In this document: piece after piece, positions 15,148 through 23,532 of the stretch
How positions within the stretch are numbered: position 1 is the stretch's first letter
How the letters are laid out: the number at the start of each line of letters is the position of its first letter
Assembly: GCA_027023475.1 (NCBI GenBank)
Contig: JALVVJ010000102.1
Location: 1-36,522, forward strand
DNA: 36,522 bases
Origin: Flavobacteriales bacterium
GTDB lineage: Bacteria; Bacteroidota; Bacteroidia; Flavobacteriales; Flavobacteriaceae
Direction: 5' to 3'
Translations under genes and position numbers: made by a program
Notes under the pieces: generated by a model
What the model saw: only the letters and a program-made list of their open reading frames with translations
Database searches by the model: none
What the model was told of the DNA's origin: nothing

Positions 15148-16683
15148 ATGAAAGCAAAACTATTCCTTTTGGTATTTGTCGTATCCACCTGGATGCAAGC
15201 ACAAACCTTTTCGTTGGCTTGGGAAAAAAGTCATGGCGGAAGTAATTACGATGGCGGTATGTTTGTCCGCGAACTCACCGGCGGCGGTTACCTTACGGTG
15301 GGCACCACCAATTCGTCCGATGGTAACATCGGTACCACCTTTGGCAATTACGATATTGCCGTTTTCCGCCTGGACGCATCGGGAAATCATCTGCAAACCT
15401 ATTCCTACGGCGGCTCGTCCGACGATCTGGGCGTCCGCGTGCTCTACGACAACAACGGCGGTTATTTTGTGATAGGTTACACCGCTTCGTCCGACGGAAC
15501 GGCTACCTACAACCGCGGTCAGTACGACTTTTGGATTATCAGTGCGCAAGCTACGGGAAATGTGCTCTGGCAGGAAGTTTACGGCGGCTCTAACGTGGAC
15601 GTGGTACGCGATGCTTTAATGACTCCCTCGGGCAATATCGTTATGGCCGGCTACACCCGCTCAAACGACCAGGATGTTTCGGGAAATCACGGCAATATGG
15701 ACGGATGGTTGGTGTCGGTAAACAAAAACACGGGACTCATCAATTGGCAACTATCCATCGGCGGTTCGCAAACCGACCGCCTGGAAGCCGTTACCCGATT
15801 GCCTTCCGGCGATTTTATCGTAGTGGGAACAACGGATTCCAGCGATGGCGACTTGACGTCCAACAAAGGCGGTATGGACATTTTGGTAGCCAAAGTGAGT
15901 TCCACGGGTAATTTGATGTGGGCCGAAAATTTCGGCGGTTCGTCCGAAGAAAACGGCTATGACGTATCCTATGACGCCTCGGGCAATATTTACTTGACCG
16001 GTTTTACCCATTCCTCCGACCAGGATTTTTCGGGTGGAAACAACGGCGGTTCGGATGCATTTGTAATGAAACTGGACGGGACGGGCAACCTCGTTTGGGC
16101 CAAGACCTATGGCGGCACGGCCACCGAAACGGCCTACGGAATGACCTGGCTCAACAATAACTTGGTCATGACCGGCCATTCCGAATCGGTCAACGGCGAC
16201 CTGACCGGAAATTATGGCGACAAAGACGTTTGGGTTTTTGCCGTCGATACGGCCGGAACCTTGCTGGCGCAAAAAAACTTCGGCGGCTCACAATATGACA
16301 ATGCACATTATATCATAACCAATGCCGCCGGAAATTTGGTTTTGACCGGCGCTTCGGGCTCATCGGATAACGATGTAAGCAACAATTCAGGAAATCTGGA
16401 CCGGTGGACGGTGAAATTGTCTTCGACCTTGGAAATAATAAACCCTACGGCCTGGAACGGCCGGATTTATCCCAATCCGGCAACCGAATACTTGATCTTG
16501 CATTCACCCGAACCCATAGACCAAATAAGCATTTCGGATGCCGGCGGACGCTTCATCCGCCAGTACCTTCCAGGGCAAGTAAAATCCTTCCGTATTCCTG
16601 TCGGTGAATTAAATGCCGGAACTTATATTTTACATATTCGAACCGGAAAGGAAACGTTTACCGGGAAATTTCTCAAACACTGA
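15148..16683 (+). CDS. Secreted repeat protein with type A T9SS sorting domain
   Basis: This 511-residue protein is exported by Sec (signal about 1-19, ending MQAQ) and then by the type IX secretion system. The C-terminal 75 residues (YPNPATEYLIL ... AGTYILHI ... FTGKFLKH) are a type A sorting domain that directs crossing of the outer membrane. The body consists of about seven repeats of 55-62 residues, each with a YGGS-like turn (HGGS, YGGS, IGGS, FGGS, YGGT) and an acidic SSDGD/SNDQD stretch. Such repeats resemble SBBP-type beta-propeller blades. Conserved Asp/Asn clusters may bind calcium. No catalytic motif is visible; an adhesive or structural surface role is possible but unproven. The gene is followed by a strong terminator. 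Confidence 0.88.
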   Translation: MKAKLFLLVFVVSTWMQAQTFSLAWEKSHGGSNYDGGMFVRELTGGGYLTVGTTNSSDGNIGTTFGNYDIAVFRLDASGNHLQTYSYGGSSDDLGVRVLYDNNGGYFVIGYTASSDGTATYNRGQYDFWIISAQATGNVLWQEVYGGSNVDVVRDALMTPSGNIVMAGYTRSNDQDVSGNHGNMDGWLVSVNKNTGLINWQLSIGGSQTDRLEAVTRLPSGDFIVVGTTDSSDGDLTSNKGGMDILVAKVSSTGNLMWAENFGGSSEENGYDVSYDASGNIYLTGFTHSSDQDFSGGNNGGSDAFVMKLDGTGNLVWAKTYGGTATETAYGMTWLNNNLVMTGHSESVNGDLTGNYGDKDVWVFAVDTAGTLLAQKNFGGSQYDNAHYIITNAAGNLVLTGASGSSDNDVSNNSGNLDRWTVKLSSTLEIINPTAWNGRIYPNPATEYLILHSPEPIDQISISDAGGRFIRQYLPGQVKSFRIPVGELNAGTYILHIRTGKETFTGKFLKH

Positions 16684-16712
16684 CCCTTGCCATAGGTTGG
16701 TCGTGTTTGGGC

Positions 16713-16745
16713 AAACCGCTTTCCGTTTCGGGGAGCGGTTTTTTT
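16713..16745 (+). terminator. Rho-independent terminator after the T9SS protein gene
   Basis: AAACCGCT extended by TTCCG (16713-16725) pairs with CGGGGAGCGGTTT (16729-16741) around a TTT loop, 13 pairs with two G-U, followed by a T-tract. It ends two bases before the dprA stop codon on the other strand. Confidence 0.85.
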
Positions 16746-16746
16746 G

Positions 16747-17868
16747 TTAATGCGCCTCGTAGCGGTTGCCCGGCAAAGCCGAAATCACGCCTTTTAGTTC
16801 CAGCATCAGCAAGGCGCGGTTCAATTCCGAAACGGGTAGTTCCAATTGCACGGCCAACAAGTCGGCGTGTTCGGGGCCTTGGTTGAGTAAGTATTCGTAT
16901 ATCCGTTTTTCCAAATCATCCAATTCGGGAAAAAGTTGCCGCTGCACCGGACGGGCTGCCTGCCTCGACGGCCAGTTCAGGTTGGCAATCAAATCGGCGG
17001 CCGAAAGCAAAATGCGGGCCTTGTCGGTGGCAATAAGCCGGTTGCATCCTTCACTGTAAATATCATTAATGCGCCCGGGCACGGCAAACACGTCGCGGTT
17101 GTAGGAAAGGGCCATTTCGGCTGTGGTCAGGGCGCCGCCCTTGGCCGCCGATTCCACCACCACGGTGGCTTCGGTCATACCGGCCACAATGCGGTTGCGG
17201 CGCAGGAAAAAATTGGGGTCAGTGTTTTCGTCCGACCAGGTTTCACTGATCACCCCCCCGCCCGATTCCAAGATCATTTCATACTCCCTGTGGTGAACAG
17301 GCGGATATATTTTCCTGAACGACGTGCCCATCACGGCAATGGTGGGCATCCCGTATTCCATGGCCTTGCGGTGAGCTTCCACATCCACGCCATAGGCCAA
17401 ACCGCTGACAATCACCGGCGAATATTCTTGCAAATCTTTCAAAAACCGGTCGATAAACATCCGCCCGTAGCCCGTCATTTTCCGTGTGCCTACCACAGCG
17501 ATACACGGCCGCGGCCCTTGGGGGAGTTCGCCTTGGACAAACAACACGGCGGGCCCGTCGGGGGTGTGCCGTAGCCGGAACGGATAATCGGGATGGGTAA
17601 AATCCACAATGCGAATATTGTGCTTACGGGCATATTCCAATTCCTTGTCCACCAAATCAAAACGGTCGAATTCCTTGATGTTACGGGCCAAGACGGAACC
17701 GGCCACCGCTTCCAAATCTGCCGGGGATTGCTCGAAAACCGCCGAAGGCGTGCCGAAATGCTGCAAAAGTTTTTTTAGATTAATGCTTCCCAAACGCGGC
17801 ACCCGCGTCAAGGCCATCAAGTAATATACCTGCTCGTCCGAAAATCGATTGTCCCGCTCCGTTTTCAT
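16747..17868 (-). CDS. dprA: DNA processing protein DprA
   Basis: This 373-residue DprA/Smf protein protects incoming single-stranded DNA and loads RecA during transformation. An N-terminal SAM/HhH-like part (VPRLGSINLKKLLQHFG) is followed by the extended Rossmann core: VVGTRKMTGYGR (about 125), SGLAYGVDVEAH (about 152), AVMGTSFRKIYP (about 178) and GAL(T)TAEMALSYNRDVFAVPG (about 255). A DprA winged-helix (about 310-370) closes the protein. Upstream ATGs exist at 17898 and 17955, but the Met at 17868 gives the usual family length. The start is only 32 bases from the divergent S41 protease gene, so their control regions must overlap. With comEC in the same window, it suggests a capacity for DNA uptake. 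Confidence 0.92.
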   Translation of the reverse strand: MKTERDNRFSDEQVYYLMALTRVPRLGSINLKKLLQHFGTPSAVFEQSPADLEAVAGSVLARNIKEFDRFDLVDKELEYARKHNIRIVDFTHPDYPFRLRHTPDGPAVLFVQGELPQGPRPCIAVVGTRKMTGYGRMFIDRFLKDLQEYSPVIVSGLAYGVDVEAHRKAMEYGMPTIAVMGTSFRKIYPPVHHREYEMILESGGGVISETWSDENTDPNFFLRRNRIVAGMTEATVVVESAAKGGALTTAEMALSYNRDVFAVPGRINDIYSEGCNRLIATDKARILLSAADLIANLNWPSRQAARPVQRQLFPELDDLEKRIYEYLLNQGPEHADLLAVQLELPVSELNRALLMLELKGVISALPGNRYEAH

Positions 17869-17875
17869 ATCTTTG
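17868..17875 (+). promoter_or_regulatory. Possible -7 box (TATCTTTG) for the S41 protease gene
   Basis: TATCTTTG matches TAnnTTTG and ends 25 bases before the ATG at 17901. A TTG at 17849-17851 lies 16 bases upstream, shorter than the usual spacing. The box touches the dprA start on the other strand. Confidence 0.4.
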
Positions 17876-17900
17876 GGAAAAATACGGAAATTTTGCATCA

Positions 17901-19493
17901 ATGATACGGAAATTTTTATTCGGTTTTGTGCTCTCGGTTTCCTTTTCTGCCACACGAGCCCAACAACCGGCGGAAGATTATTTCGAATGGGGTAGGCAAA
18001 TGGAAATCATGGCATCGGTGATGAAGCAGGTTTTGAACAACTACGTGGAAACACCCAATCCCGAAAAAATGGGCACCGATGCCATCAAAGGCATGCTTTC
18101 GGGCACCGACCGCTACACCCGCTTTTACGACGAACAACAAATGTTCGAACAACGGCTCCGCCAATCGGGCAAAATATCGGGCATCGGTATTCGCATACGC
18201 AATCACGACGACGGACTGCAAATTCGTGACGTGATGCCCGGCACGCCCGCCCGCAAGGCCGGCCTCTTGCCCGGCGACATCATCATTGCCATCGACGGGC
18301 AGGATTTGAAGGAACTTACTTCGCAACAAAAGGACAAACTGATCACCGGCAAACCCGGCTCCACGGTCAAACTGAAAATCCGGCGCGGTCAAAAAACCTT
18401 TGAGTTGGAGGCCACACGCCAAATCATCGACCAAAAAGCCGTGCCCTACTACGGACTTTTACCCGGAAAAACCGGCTATATCCACCTGCGCAAATTCACC
18501 CGCACCGCCGCCACCGAAGTGCAGGAAGCCCTGGTGGACCTGAAAAACCAAGGCGCCGGACGGATTGTTTTGGACCTGCGCGATAATCCGGGCGGATTGC
18601 TTAGCCAAGCCATCGGCACCGTGAACCTTTTTATTCCCAAGGGCAAGTTGGTGGTCGAAACCCGCGGGCGTATTACTAAGTTCAATCGTCAATACCATAC
18701 CAAACATTCGCCCATCGACGAAAATATACCACTCTTCATTTGGATCAACGGCCGTAGCGCTTCGGCTTCGGAAATTGTTTCGGGCGCTTTGCAGGATTAC
18801 GACCGGGCCGTGATTGTGGGCGACACCAGTTTTGGCAAAGGATTGGTCCAACGCTATTTTCCGGTCAAATATGGCACCTACGTCAAAATCACCATTTCCA
18901 AATACTACTTGCCTTCGGGCCGGTTGATTCAAAAGGTGGACTACTGGCACAGGGACAACAAAGGCCACACCACCCGCTACGCCCGTGGCGACAAGGAATT
19001 TCATACCCAAAGCGGGCGCAAGGTTTACGAACACGGCGGCATTGCCCCCGACCGTTATGTGCCTTCCGACACCTTGCTTACGGTGGTAAAAGGTTTAACG
19101 AAAGACGACCGGTTCTTCCCTTATTTTGTGGATTATATCCGCCATCAATCGGCACCCGCTTCGCCCGGTGATTTGGACGAAAACCGCCTGGCTGCCGGTT
19201 TTGAAAAATACCTGAAAAAAGAACACATCGAACTGTCGGCTCCGTGGACCAAATACTTGGAAAAAGCCCTTAAAAGCGCCCGCAAAAACAAGGCAGCCAA
19301 AGACCAAATCCGCAGTTTGGAAAATACGCTCGAACAACAACGCCAAGCCCTTTGGAACGAACTTACAAGCCCCGCCGGCCGCCGCCAAACGGGCATACTG
19401 ATCAAGCGGATGCTCATCGGCTATTATTTCGGCCCCGGCGAACTGAGCCGCTACGATGTGCAGCATACGCCTTTGATCCGGTTTGTGCGGTAA
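17901..19493 (+). CDS. S41-family C-terminal processing peptidase
   Basis: This 530-residue exported CtpA/Prc-type serine protease trims or degrades envelope proteins from their C-terminus. A signal peptide (about 1-21) precedes an N-terminal helical part, a PDZ domain (about 90-170, GIGIRIRN ... AGLLPGDIIIAIDG) and the S41 core with RIVLDLRDNPGGLL. The catalytic dyad is visible: Ser about 287 in GRSASASEI and Lys about 313 in TSFGKGLVQ. The C-terminal 140 residues are charged and helical. Such proteases are common in multiple copies in Bacteroidota. The gene is divergent from dprA with a very short shared spacer; its target is unknown. Confidence 0.9.
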   Translation: MIRKFLFGFVLSVSFSATRAQQPAEDYFEWGRQMEIMASVMKQVLNNYVETPNPEKMGTDAIKGMLSGTDRYTRFYDEQQMFEQRLRQSGKISGIGIRIRNHDDGLQIRDVMPGTPARKAGLLPGDIIIAIDGQDLKELTSQQKDKLITGKPGSTVKLKIRRGQKTFELEATRQIIDQKAVPYYGLLPGKTGYIHLRKFTRTAATEVQEALVDLKNQGAGRIVLDLRDNPGGLLSQAIGTVNLFIPKGKLVVETRGRITKFNRQYHTKHSPIDENIPLFIWINGRSASASEIVSGALQDYDRAVIVGDTSFGKGLVQRYFPVKYGTYVKITISKYYLPSGRLIQKVDYWHRDNKGHTTRYARGDKEFHTQSGRKVYEHGGIAPDRYVPSDTLLTVVKGLTKDDRFFPYFVDYIRHQSAPASPGDLDENRLAAGFEKYLKKEHIELSAPWTKYLEKALKSARKNKAAKDQIRSLENTLEQQRQALWNELTSPAGRRQTGILIKRMLIGYYFGPGELSRYDVQHTPLIRFVR

Positions 19494-19524
19494 ACACGGA
19501 ATTTTTTATGTTTCATAACATACC

Positions 19525-20015
19525 GGCGAAGGGAGACCAACGCAAAGCCGCAGGCGGAGCGTGCCGGCTCCCGGAACTTGTCCCGCACATTGCGTAGCAA
19601 TGTCGGGAGCCGCGAGGGAAAACAAGCGCGGATGGGGCGTTGGCCTATGGAAGCGAAGGTTTCCCGAGCAGGCGTAGAAGACCGGCGGCGCCGGAGCGCA
19701 GCGAAGGCGCCAAAGGGCTTCGAAGCCCGCGAAGCAAGACCAAGGCCGGAGCGCAGCGACGGCCTGCCGGCTTGCGAAGCCCTGAGGGGAGACCAAGGCC
19801 GAGCCGCAGGCGAGGCGTGCCGGCTCCCCGAACTGCGGAACAAGACAAGGCGCGACCCGGACGTCGGCCGCCGGAAGCCGCCGGCTTGTGGAGCCGTGAA
19901 GGGAGACCGCGCGGAGCCGAAGGCGGAGCGCAAGGGCTCCCGGAACGCCGCAGGGAGACAAGGCGTGGATTTTGTTTTGGGTTTACGGAAGCCGCCGGCT
20001 CCCGGAGGACAAAAA
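19525..20015 (+). repeat. GC-rich short-palindrome repeat field (family 2)
   Basis: The field contains at least three copies of a unit of about 45 bases starting AGGGAGACC, then AGCCGNAGGCGGAGCG and GGCTCCCGGAAC (near 19531, 19787, 19899). Parts match other fields: 19606-19663 resembles the reverse complement of 34872-34930, and 19870-19950 that of 5804-5890. Long open frames here (up to 197 codons) have repetitive Arg/Pro/Gly translations and look non-coding. Confidence 0.65.
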
Positions 20016-20111
20016 ACAACCGCCTATTTAAAATATTGTAGGAACGCAAATCATTATCGGGAAAGGTTTTCATTTTTGGACATTCCGTTCATTTCCGAAC
20101 CGGTAACGCAC

Positions 20112-20142
20112 TTGATTGGACGTATAAATTTTTTTATTTTTG
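20112..20142 (+). promoter_or_regulatory. Bacteroidota promoter (TTG-N20-TATTTTTG) for the toxin-antitoxin operon
   Basis: TTG at 20112-20114 and TATTTTTG at 20135-20142 are separated by 20 bases, close to the known Bacteroidota spacing. Transcription would start near 20150, shortly before the antitoxin ATG at 20168. It is the best-formed promoter seen in the window. Confidence 0.6.
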
Positions 20143-20167
20143 CACGTATAGTGAACGTCCGAAACTT

Positions 20168-20416
20168 ATGAACACCAAATTGACCCTTAGCATAGAAAAA
20201 TCCGTGATTGAAAAGGCCAAGCAATACGCCAAAAAACAAGGCCGCAGTTTGTCCGACATTGTGGAAAGTTTCCTGAAAAGCATAACATCCGACCGGGACA
20301 TCAAAGTACCGGACGGGCCGGGCATTCGTTCTTTGCGCGGAAGTTTTAAGGCCCCGGATGATGTTGATTACAAAAAAGCCCTGTCCGACAGTTTGCACAA
20401 AAAATACTTTAAATGA
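20168..20416 (+). CDS. Ribbon-helix-helix-like antitoxin of a PIN toxin pair
   Basis: This 82-residue protein has a short beta-strand (KLTLSIEKSV) followed by two helices (IEKAKQYAKKQG and SLSDIVESFLKSI), the layout of a ribbon-helix-helix DNA-binding domain as in DUF6364-type antitoxins. The remaining C-terminus is charged and would wrap the toxin. The toxin gene starts within its last codons (ATGA overlap at 20413), so both are translated together. By analogy with VapBC pairs it would neutralise the PIN RNase and repress its own promoter, which lies just upstream. The family name is from recognition, not a search. Confidence 0.8.
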   Translation: MNTKLTLSIEKSVIEKAKQYAKKQGRSLSDIVESFLKSITSDRDIKVPDGPGIRSLRGSFKAPDDVDYKKALSDSLHKKYFK

Positions 20417-20838
20417 ATCGGATACTGATCGATACCGATGTGATTTTGGATTTTTTGTATGACCGGAAACCTTTTTCGGACTATGCAACGATGATTATGG
20501 ACGGTTGCGAAAAAGCGCATATCGAAGGATATATTACGCCCGTTATTGTCAGCAATGTGTATTATTTGCTTCGCCGGACGGCTTCCCATACAAAAGTTGT
20601 CGAAGCACTTCGCCGGCTACTGACTTTTGTCCGTATCATACCTATCGACGGGCAAGTGGTAACCCAAGCCCTGCATTCGGATTTTAAAGATTTCGAAGAC
20701 GCATTGCAAAATTTTGCCGCCGAACGGTCGGGAACAGTGGACGTGATTGTTACCCGTAATATCAAAGACTTTAAAAACAGCGGTTTGAGTGTTTTAACGC
20801 CCGAAGACTACATTAAAATTCAAAATTCCGGTTTTTAA
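20413..20838 (+). CDS. PIN-domain toxin (VapC-like RNase)
   Basis: This 141-residue protein is a single PIN domain, expected to cleave RNA using acidic residues that bind Mg2+ or Mn2+. The first acidic site is LIDTDVILDFL (Asp 7 and 9). Later acidic residues lie in DFEDALQNFAAE (about 93-104), and the domain ends with VIVTRNIKDFKNSG. The second canonical acidic position, usually a Glu early in the helix after the second strand, appears as Asn in IVSNVYYLLRR. This may be normal in the Bacteroidota subgroup. It forms an operon with the overlapping antitoxin gene. VapC toxins often cut tRNA or rRNA; the target here is unknown. Confidence 0.83.
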   Translation: MNRILIDTDVILDFLYDRKPFSDYATMIMDGCEKAHIEGYITPVIVSNVYYLLRRTASHTKVVEALRRLLTFVRIIPIDGQVVTQALHSDFKDFEDALQNFAAERSGTVDVIVTRNIKDFKNSGLSVLTPEDYIKIQNSGF

Positions 20839-20906
20839 ACCCACGGCGATATTAAACCGGCATCGAATTATCTATGCTTGAAAGTTTTATGGAATGAAAC
20901 TTTTGG

Positions 20907-21773
20907 TTAAATCTTTCCCTTCATCTTTCGTTCAAACAACCGCAGTGTGTTGCGTAGCAACATAGCCACGGTCATGGGGCCCACGCCACCGGGCACGGGC
21001 GTGTAGGCCGAAAGCATTTTTTCCAGCCCTTGCGGGTCGATATCGCCCGCAAGTTTGCCACCGGGCAAAGCGTTGATGCCCACATCCACCGCCACGGCAC
21101 CGGATTTGAACATGCCGGCTTTCCAACGATGCGGAATGCCCACGGCCGAAACAAAAATATCGGCCTCACGGATGTATTGTCCGGGATTTTCGGTGCGTGA
21201 ATGAAGCAAGGTTACCGTTGCGTTGCCCAACGGATGCCGGCCGGCCAACACTGCTGCCAAAGGACGGCCCACAATGCGGCTGCGCCCGGCAATGACCACA
21301 TGCTTGCCGGCCACCGGAATGTCATAATACCGCAAGAGTTCCACAATACCGGCCGGCGTGGCGGGCATCAAATCGAAATCATCGGCCAGCAGGCGACCCA
21401 GATTCAACGGATGAAAGCCGTCGGCGTCCTTCGACGGATCGATTTTTTCCAACAAACCGTTGGTGTTCCACCCGGCGGGCAAAGGCAGTTGCACGATAAA
21501 TCCGTGAATATCCGGATGCCGGTTAAAGGATTCGATGGCACGAACCAGCGCCTGTTCATCATTGTCCGGCAAGGCCCGGGAAAAAACATTTAGCCCGATT
21601 CGCTTGGCTTGCTTGATTTTGTTTTCCACATAAACGGCTCCGGCCGGGTCGTCGCCCACCCGCAAAATACCCAATCCGGGAACTTGCCCCGTGCTTTGGC
21701 GCAATTGCGCCACCTGCCGGGCCATTTCGTCCGACAAAATGCCGGCAAGCCGCTTGCCGTCCAAAAGTATCAT
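20907..21773 (-). CDS. folD: Bifunctional methylene-THF dehydrogenase/cyclohydrolase FolD
   Basis: This 288-residue enzyme oxidises 5,10-methylene-tetrahydrofolate with NADP and hydrolyses the product to 10-formyl-tetrahydrofolate. The family blocks are complete: YVENKIKQAKRIG (48-60, catalytic-type Tyr and Lys), QLPLP, DADGFHPLN, GRSRIVGRPLA (nucleotide binding) and PVPGGVGPMTVAMLLRNT near the C-terminus. The usual PCTPxG reads PATPAG, so a Cys is replaced by Ala. The length is normal. It follows ffh by seven bases on the same strand and is probably co-transcribed with it. glyA, the main donor of one-carbon units, is also in the window. Confidence 0.95.
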   Translation of the reverse strand: MILLDGKRLAGILSDEMARQVAQLRQSTGQVPGLGILRVGDDPAGAVYVENKIKQAKRIGLNVFSRALPDNDEQALVRAIESFNRHPDIHGFIVQLPLPAGWNTNGLLEKIDPSKDADGFHPLNLGRLLADDFDLMPATPAGIVELLRYYDIPVAGKHVVIAGRSRIVGRPLAAVLAGRHPLGNATVTLLHSRTENPGQYIREADIFVSAVGIPHRWKAGMFKSGAVAVDVGINALPGGKLAGDIDPQGLEKMLSAYTPVPGGVGPMTVAMLLRNTLRLFERKMKGKI

Positions 21774-21780
21774 AACCTGC

Positions 21781-23121
21781 TCAGTTTATGCCTCGAAAAC
21801 CGCGGCCGCCCATCATGCGCATCAGATTTTTACCGCCGCCTTTTTGCATCATCTTCATCATTTTGCTCATTTGTTCAAACTGTTTGAGCAATTGATTGAC
21901 TTCCTGCACGCTGGTGCCCGAACCGCGGGCAATACGTTTTTTGCGCGAGCTGTTGATAATTTTCGGATGGCGGCGCTCTTCGGGCGTCATCGAAAGGATA
22001 ATGGCTTCGATTTCCTTGAAGGCGTCGTCGTCGATGTCCAAATCCTTGATTTTGTTCATTCCGGGAATCATACCCACCAAGTCCTTGATGTTGCCCATCT
22101 TTTTGACCTGGCGGATTTGTTTCAGGAAATCATCGAAACCGAATTCGTTTTTGGCGATTTTTTTGCGCAATTTGGCCGCTTCTTCGGCATCAAACTGTTC
22201 CTGCGCTTTTTCCACCAAGCTCACAATATCCCCCATGCCCAGGATGCGGTCGGCCATACGGTCGGGATGGAAAACGTCCAAGTCTTGAATTTTTTCGCCC
22301 GTCCCGATAAATTTGATGGGCTTATGGACCACAGCTTTGATCGACAGGGCCGCCCCACCGCGGGCATCGCCGTCCAGTTTGGTCATCACCACGCCGTCGA
22401 AATCCAGGCGTTCGTTGAACACTTTGGCGGTGTTGACGGCGTCCTGACCGGTCATGGCATCCACCACAAAGAGTGTTTCGTGCGGCCGGACAGCCGTTTT
22501 GATGTTTTCGATTTCGTTCATCATTTCTTCGTCCACCGCCAAGCGTCCCGCCGTATCCACAATCACCGTATCGAAACCGTTTTTGGTGGCATAATCAATA
22601 GCGTTTTTGGCAATGCGCACCGGATCCTTATGGTCTTCTTCGGCATAGACTTCCACACCGATTTGCCGGCCCAGCACTTTGAGCTGTTCGATGGCGGCGG
22701 GGCGGTAAACATCGCCGGCCACCAGCAATGGTTTTTTGTGTTTTTTGTTTTTGAGCCAGTTGGCCAATTTGGCCGAAAAAGTGGTTTTACCCGAACCCTG
22801 CAAGCCGGCAATCAAAATCACCGTGGGCTTGCCCGAAAGGTTCAATCCGGCGGCTTGTCCGCCCATCAATTCGGCCAGTTCGTCGTGCACGATTTTGACC
22901 AACACTTGCCCGGGTTTCAGGGCCGTAAGCACGTTTTGACCCAGGGCTTTTTCCTTGACGCGTTTGGTGAAATCCTTGGCGATTTTATAGTTCACATCGG
23001 CATCCAGCAGGGCGCGCCGCACTTCTTTGAGCGTATCGGCCACATTGACTTCGGTGATGCGTCCGTGCCCTTTGAGAATATGAAAGGCCTTATCGAGTTT
23101 ATGGGTCAGATTTTCGAACAT
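21781..23121 (-). CDS. ffh: Signal recognition particle protein Ffh
   Basis: This 446-residue SRP54-type GTPase binds signal sequences and the SRP RNA and delivers ribosomes to FtsY at the membrane. It has the N domain (1-90), G domain with GLQGSGKTT (about 104-112), DTAGR (about 190) and [10 protein letters not shown] (about 248-257). A methionine-rich M domain follows with [18 protein letters not shown] and a tail rich in MMKMMQ and [12 protein letters not shown]. Length and order match Ffh. A TAnnTTTG box lies 19 bases before the ATG. folD follows after seven bases. Confidence 0.96.
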   Translation of the reverse strand: MFENLTHKLDKAFHILKGHGRITEVNVADTLKEVRRALLDADVNYKIAKDFTKRVKEKALGQNVLTALKPGQVLVKIVHDELAELMGGQAAGLNLSGKPTVILIAGLQGSGKTTFSAKLANWLKNKKHKKPLLVAGDVYRPAAIEQLKVLGRQIGVEVYAEEDHKDPVRIAKNAIDYATKNGFDTVIVDTAGRLAVDEEMMNEIENIKTAVRPHETLFVVDAMTGQDAVNTAKVFNERLDFDGVVMTKLDGDARGGAALSIKAVVHKPIKFIGTGEKIQDLDVFHPDRMADRILGMGDIVSLVEKAQEQFDAEEAAKLRKKIAKNEFGFDDFLKQIRQVKKMGNIKDLVGMIPGMNKIKDLDIDDDAFKEIEAIILSMTPEERRHPKIINSSRKKRIARGSGTSVQEVNQLLKQFEQMSKMMKMMQKGGGKNLMRMMGGRGFRGIN

Positions 23122-23140
23122 AGTCAGCGGAAAATTTATG

Positions 23141-23148
23141 CAAAGATA
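23141..23148 (-). promoter_or_regulatory. Bacteroidota -7 box (TATCTTTG) for ffh
   Basis: On the minus strand TATCTTTG lies 19 bases upstream of the ffh ATG at 23121. It sits between ffh and box element copy 5. No -33 TTG is seen at normal spacing. Confidence 0.5.
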
Positions 23149-23164
23149 CGTTTTTTGGATGTTT

Positions 23165-23388
23165 GGTTTTTTTTGGGCGCCCCCCGCACTCGTTCACGCA
23201 AACTGCGTTGCTGCGCACCGCAGTGCGTTCACGAGGCGGGGCCGGGCTGTCCGCTTAAATTCGCCTTGCGGCCAACGCGGTTTCCGGGCTTCGCCCCCGC
23301 CCGTGCGTGGGGCTTCCTTCGGTCGCCTCCGCCGGGCGGGGAAACCTGTGTTGCCGCTGCGGCTCATAACCGCTTCCATCCCTGGCGC
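23165..23388 (-). repeat. Dispersed box element, copy 5 (type 1)
   Basis: On the minus strand box A is GCGCCAGGGATGGAAGCGG (23388-23370), box B AAGCGGACAGCCCGG (23256-23242), and box C GGGGCGCCCAAAA (ending about 23171). GGGATG and CAGCCC can pair. The inner stem is weaker than in copies 6 and 7: CGGCAAC against GTTGGCCG with a bulge. It occupies the spacer between the E1 gene and ffh. Confidence 0.72.
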
Positions 23389-23393
23389 GGATT

Positions 23394-23430
23394 TAATTAT
23401 GAATTCTAAATTATGAATTTTGAATTGATT
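23394..23430. repeat. AT-rich repeat of ATTATGAATT units
   Basis: Short repeated ATTATGAATT/TTTTGAATT words resemble the reverse complement of 35045-35078. Both copies adjoin GC-rich repeat fields. Confidence 0.45.
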
Positions 23431-23463
23431 ATCAATAACTTACAGTTCGTTTTAGATAAAAAA

Positions 23464-23532
23464 TAATCCGGCGACGGCTCGCCGATACAGAGCCGGGACG
23501 CACGGCCTGGCGACCGCCGAAGCAACCGGATT
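23464..23532 (-). terminator. Possible terminator structure after the E1 gene
   Basis: On the minus strand AATCCGG, overlapping the stop region, pairs with CCGGATT 55 bases later, with an inner GGCTC/GAGCC hairpin. ATTATTTTTTATC follows. The large interior makes this tentative. Confidence 0.35.

Noticed and set aside
19451-20171. Open frames up to 197 codons in the second repeat field
   Set aside because: They follow the repeat modules and are open on both strands; composition explains the lack of stops.
20828-20860. Terminator between the PIN toxin and folD
   Set aside because: CCGGTTT/AAACCGG can pair, but the loop is 19 bases and no T-tract follows on the plus strand.
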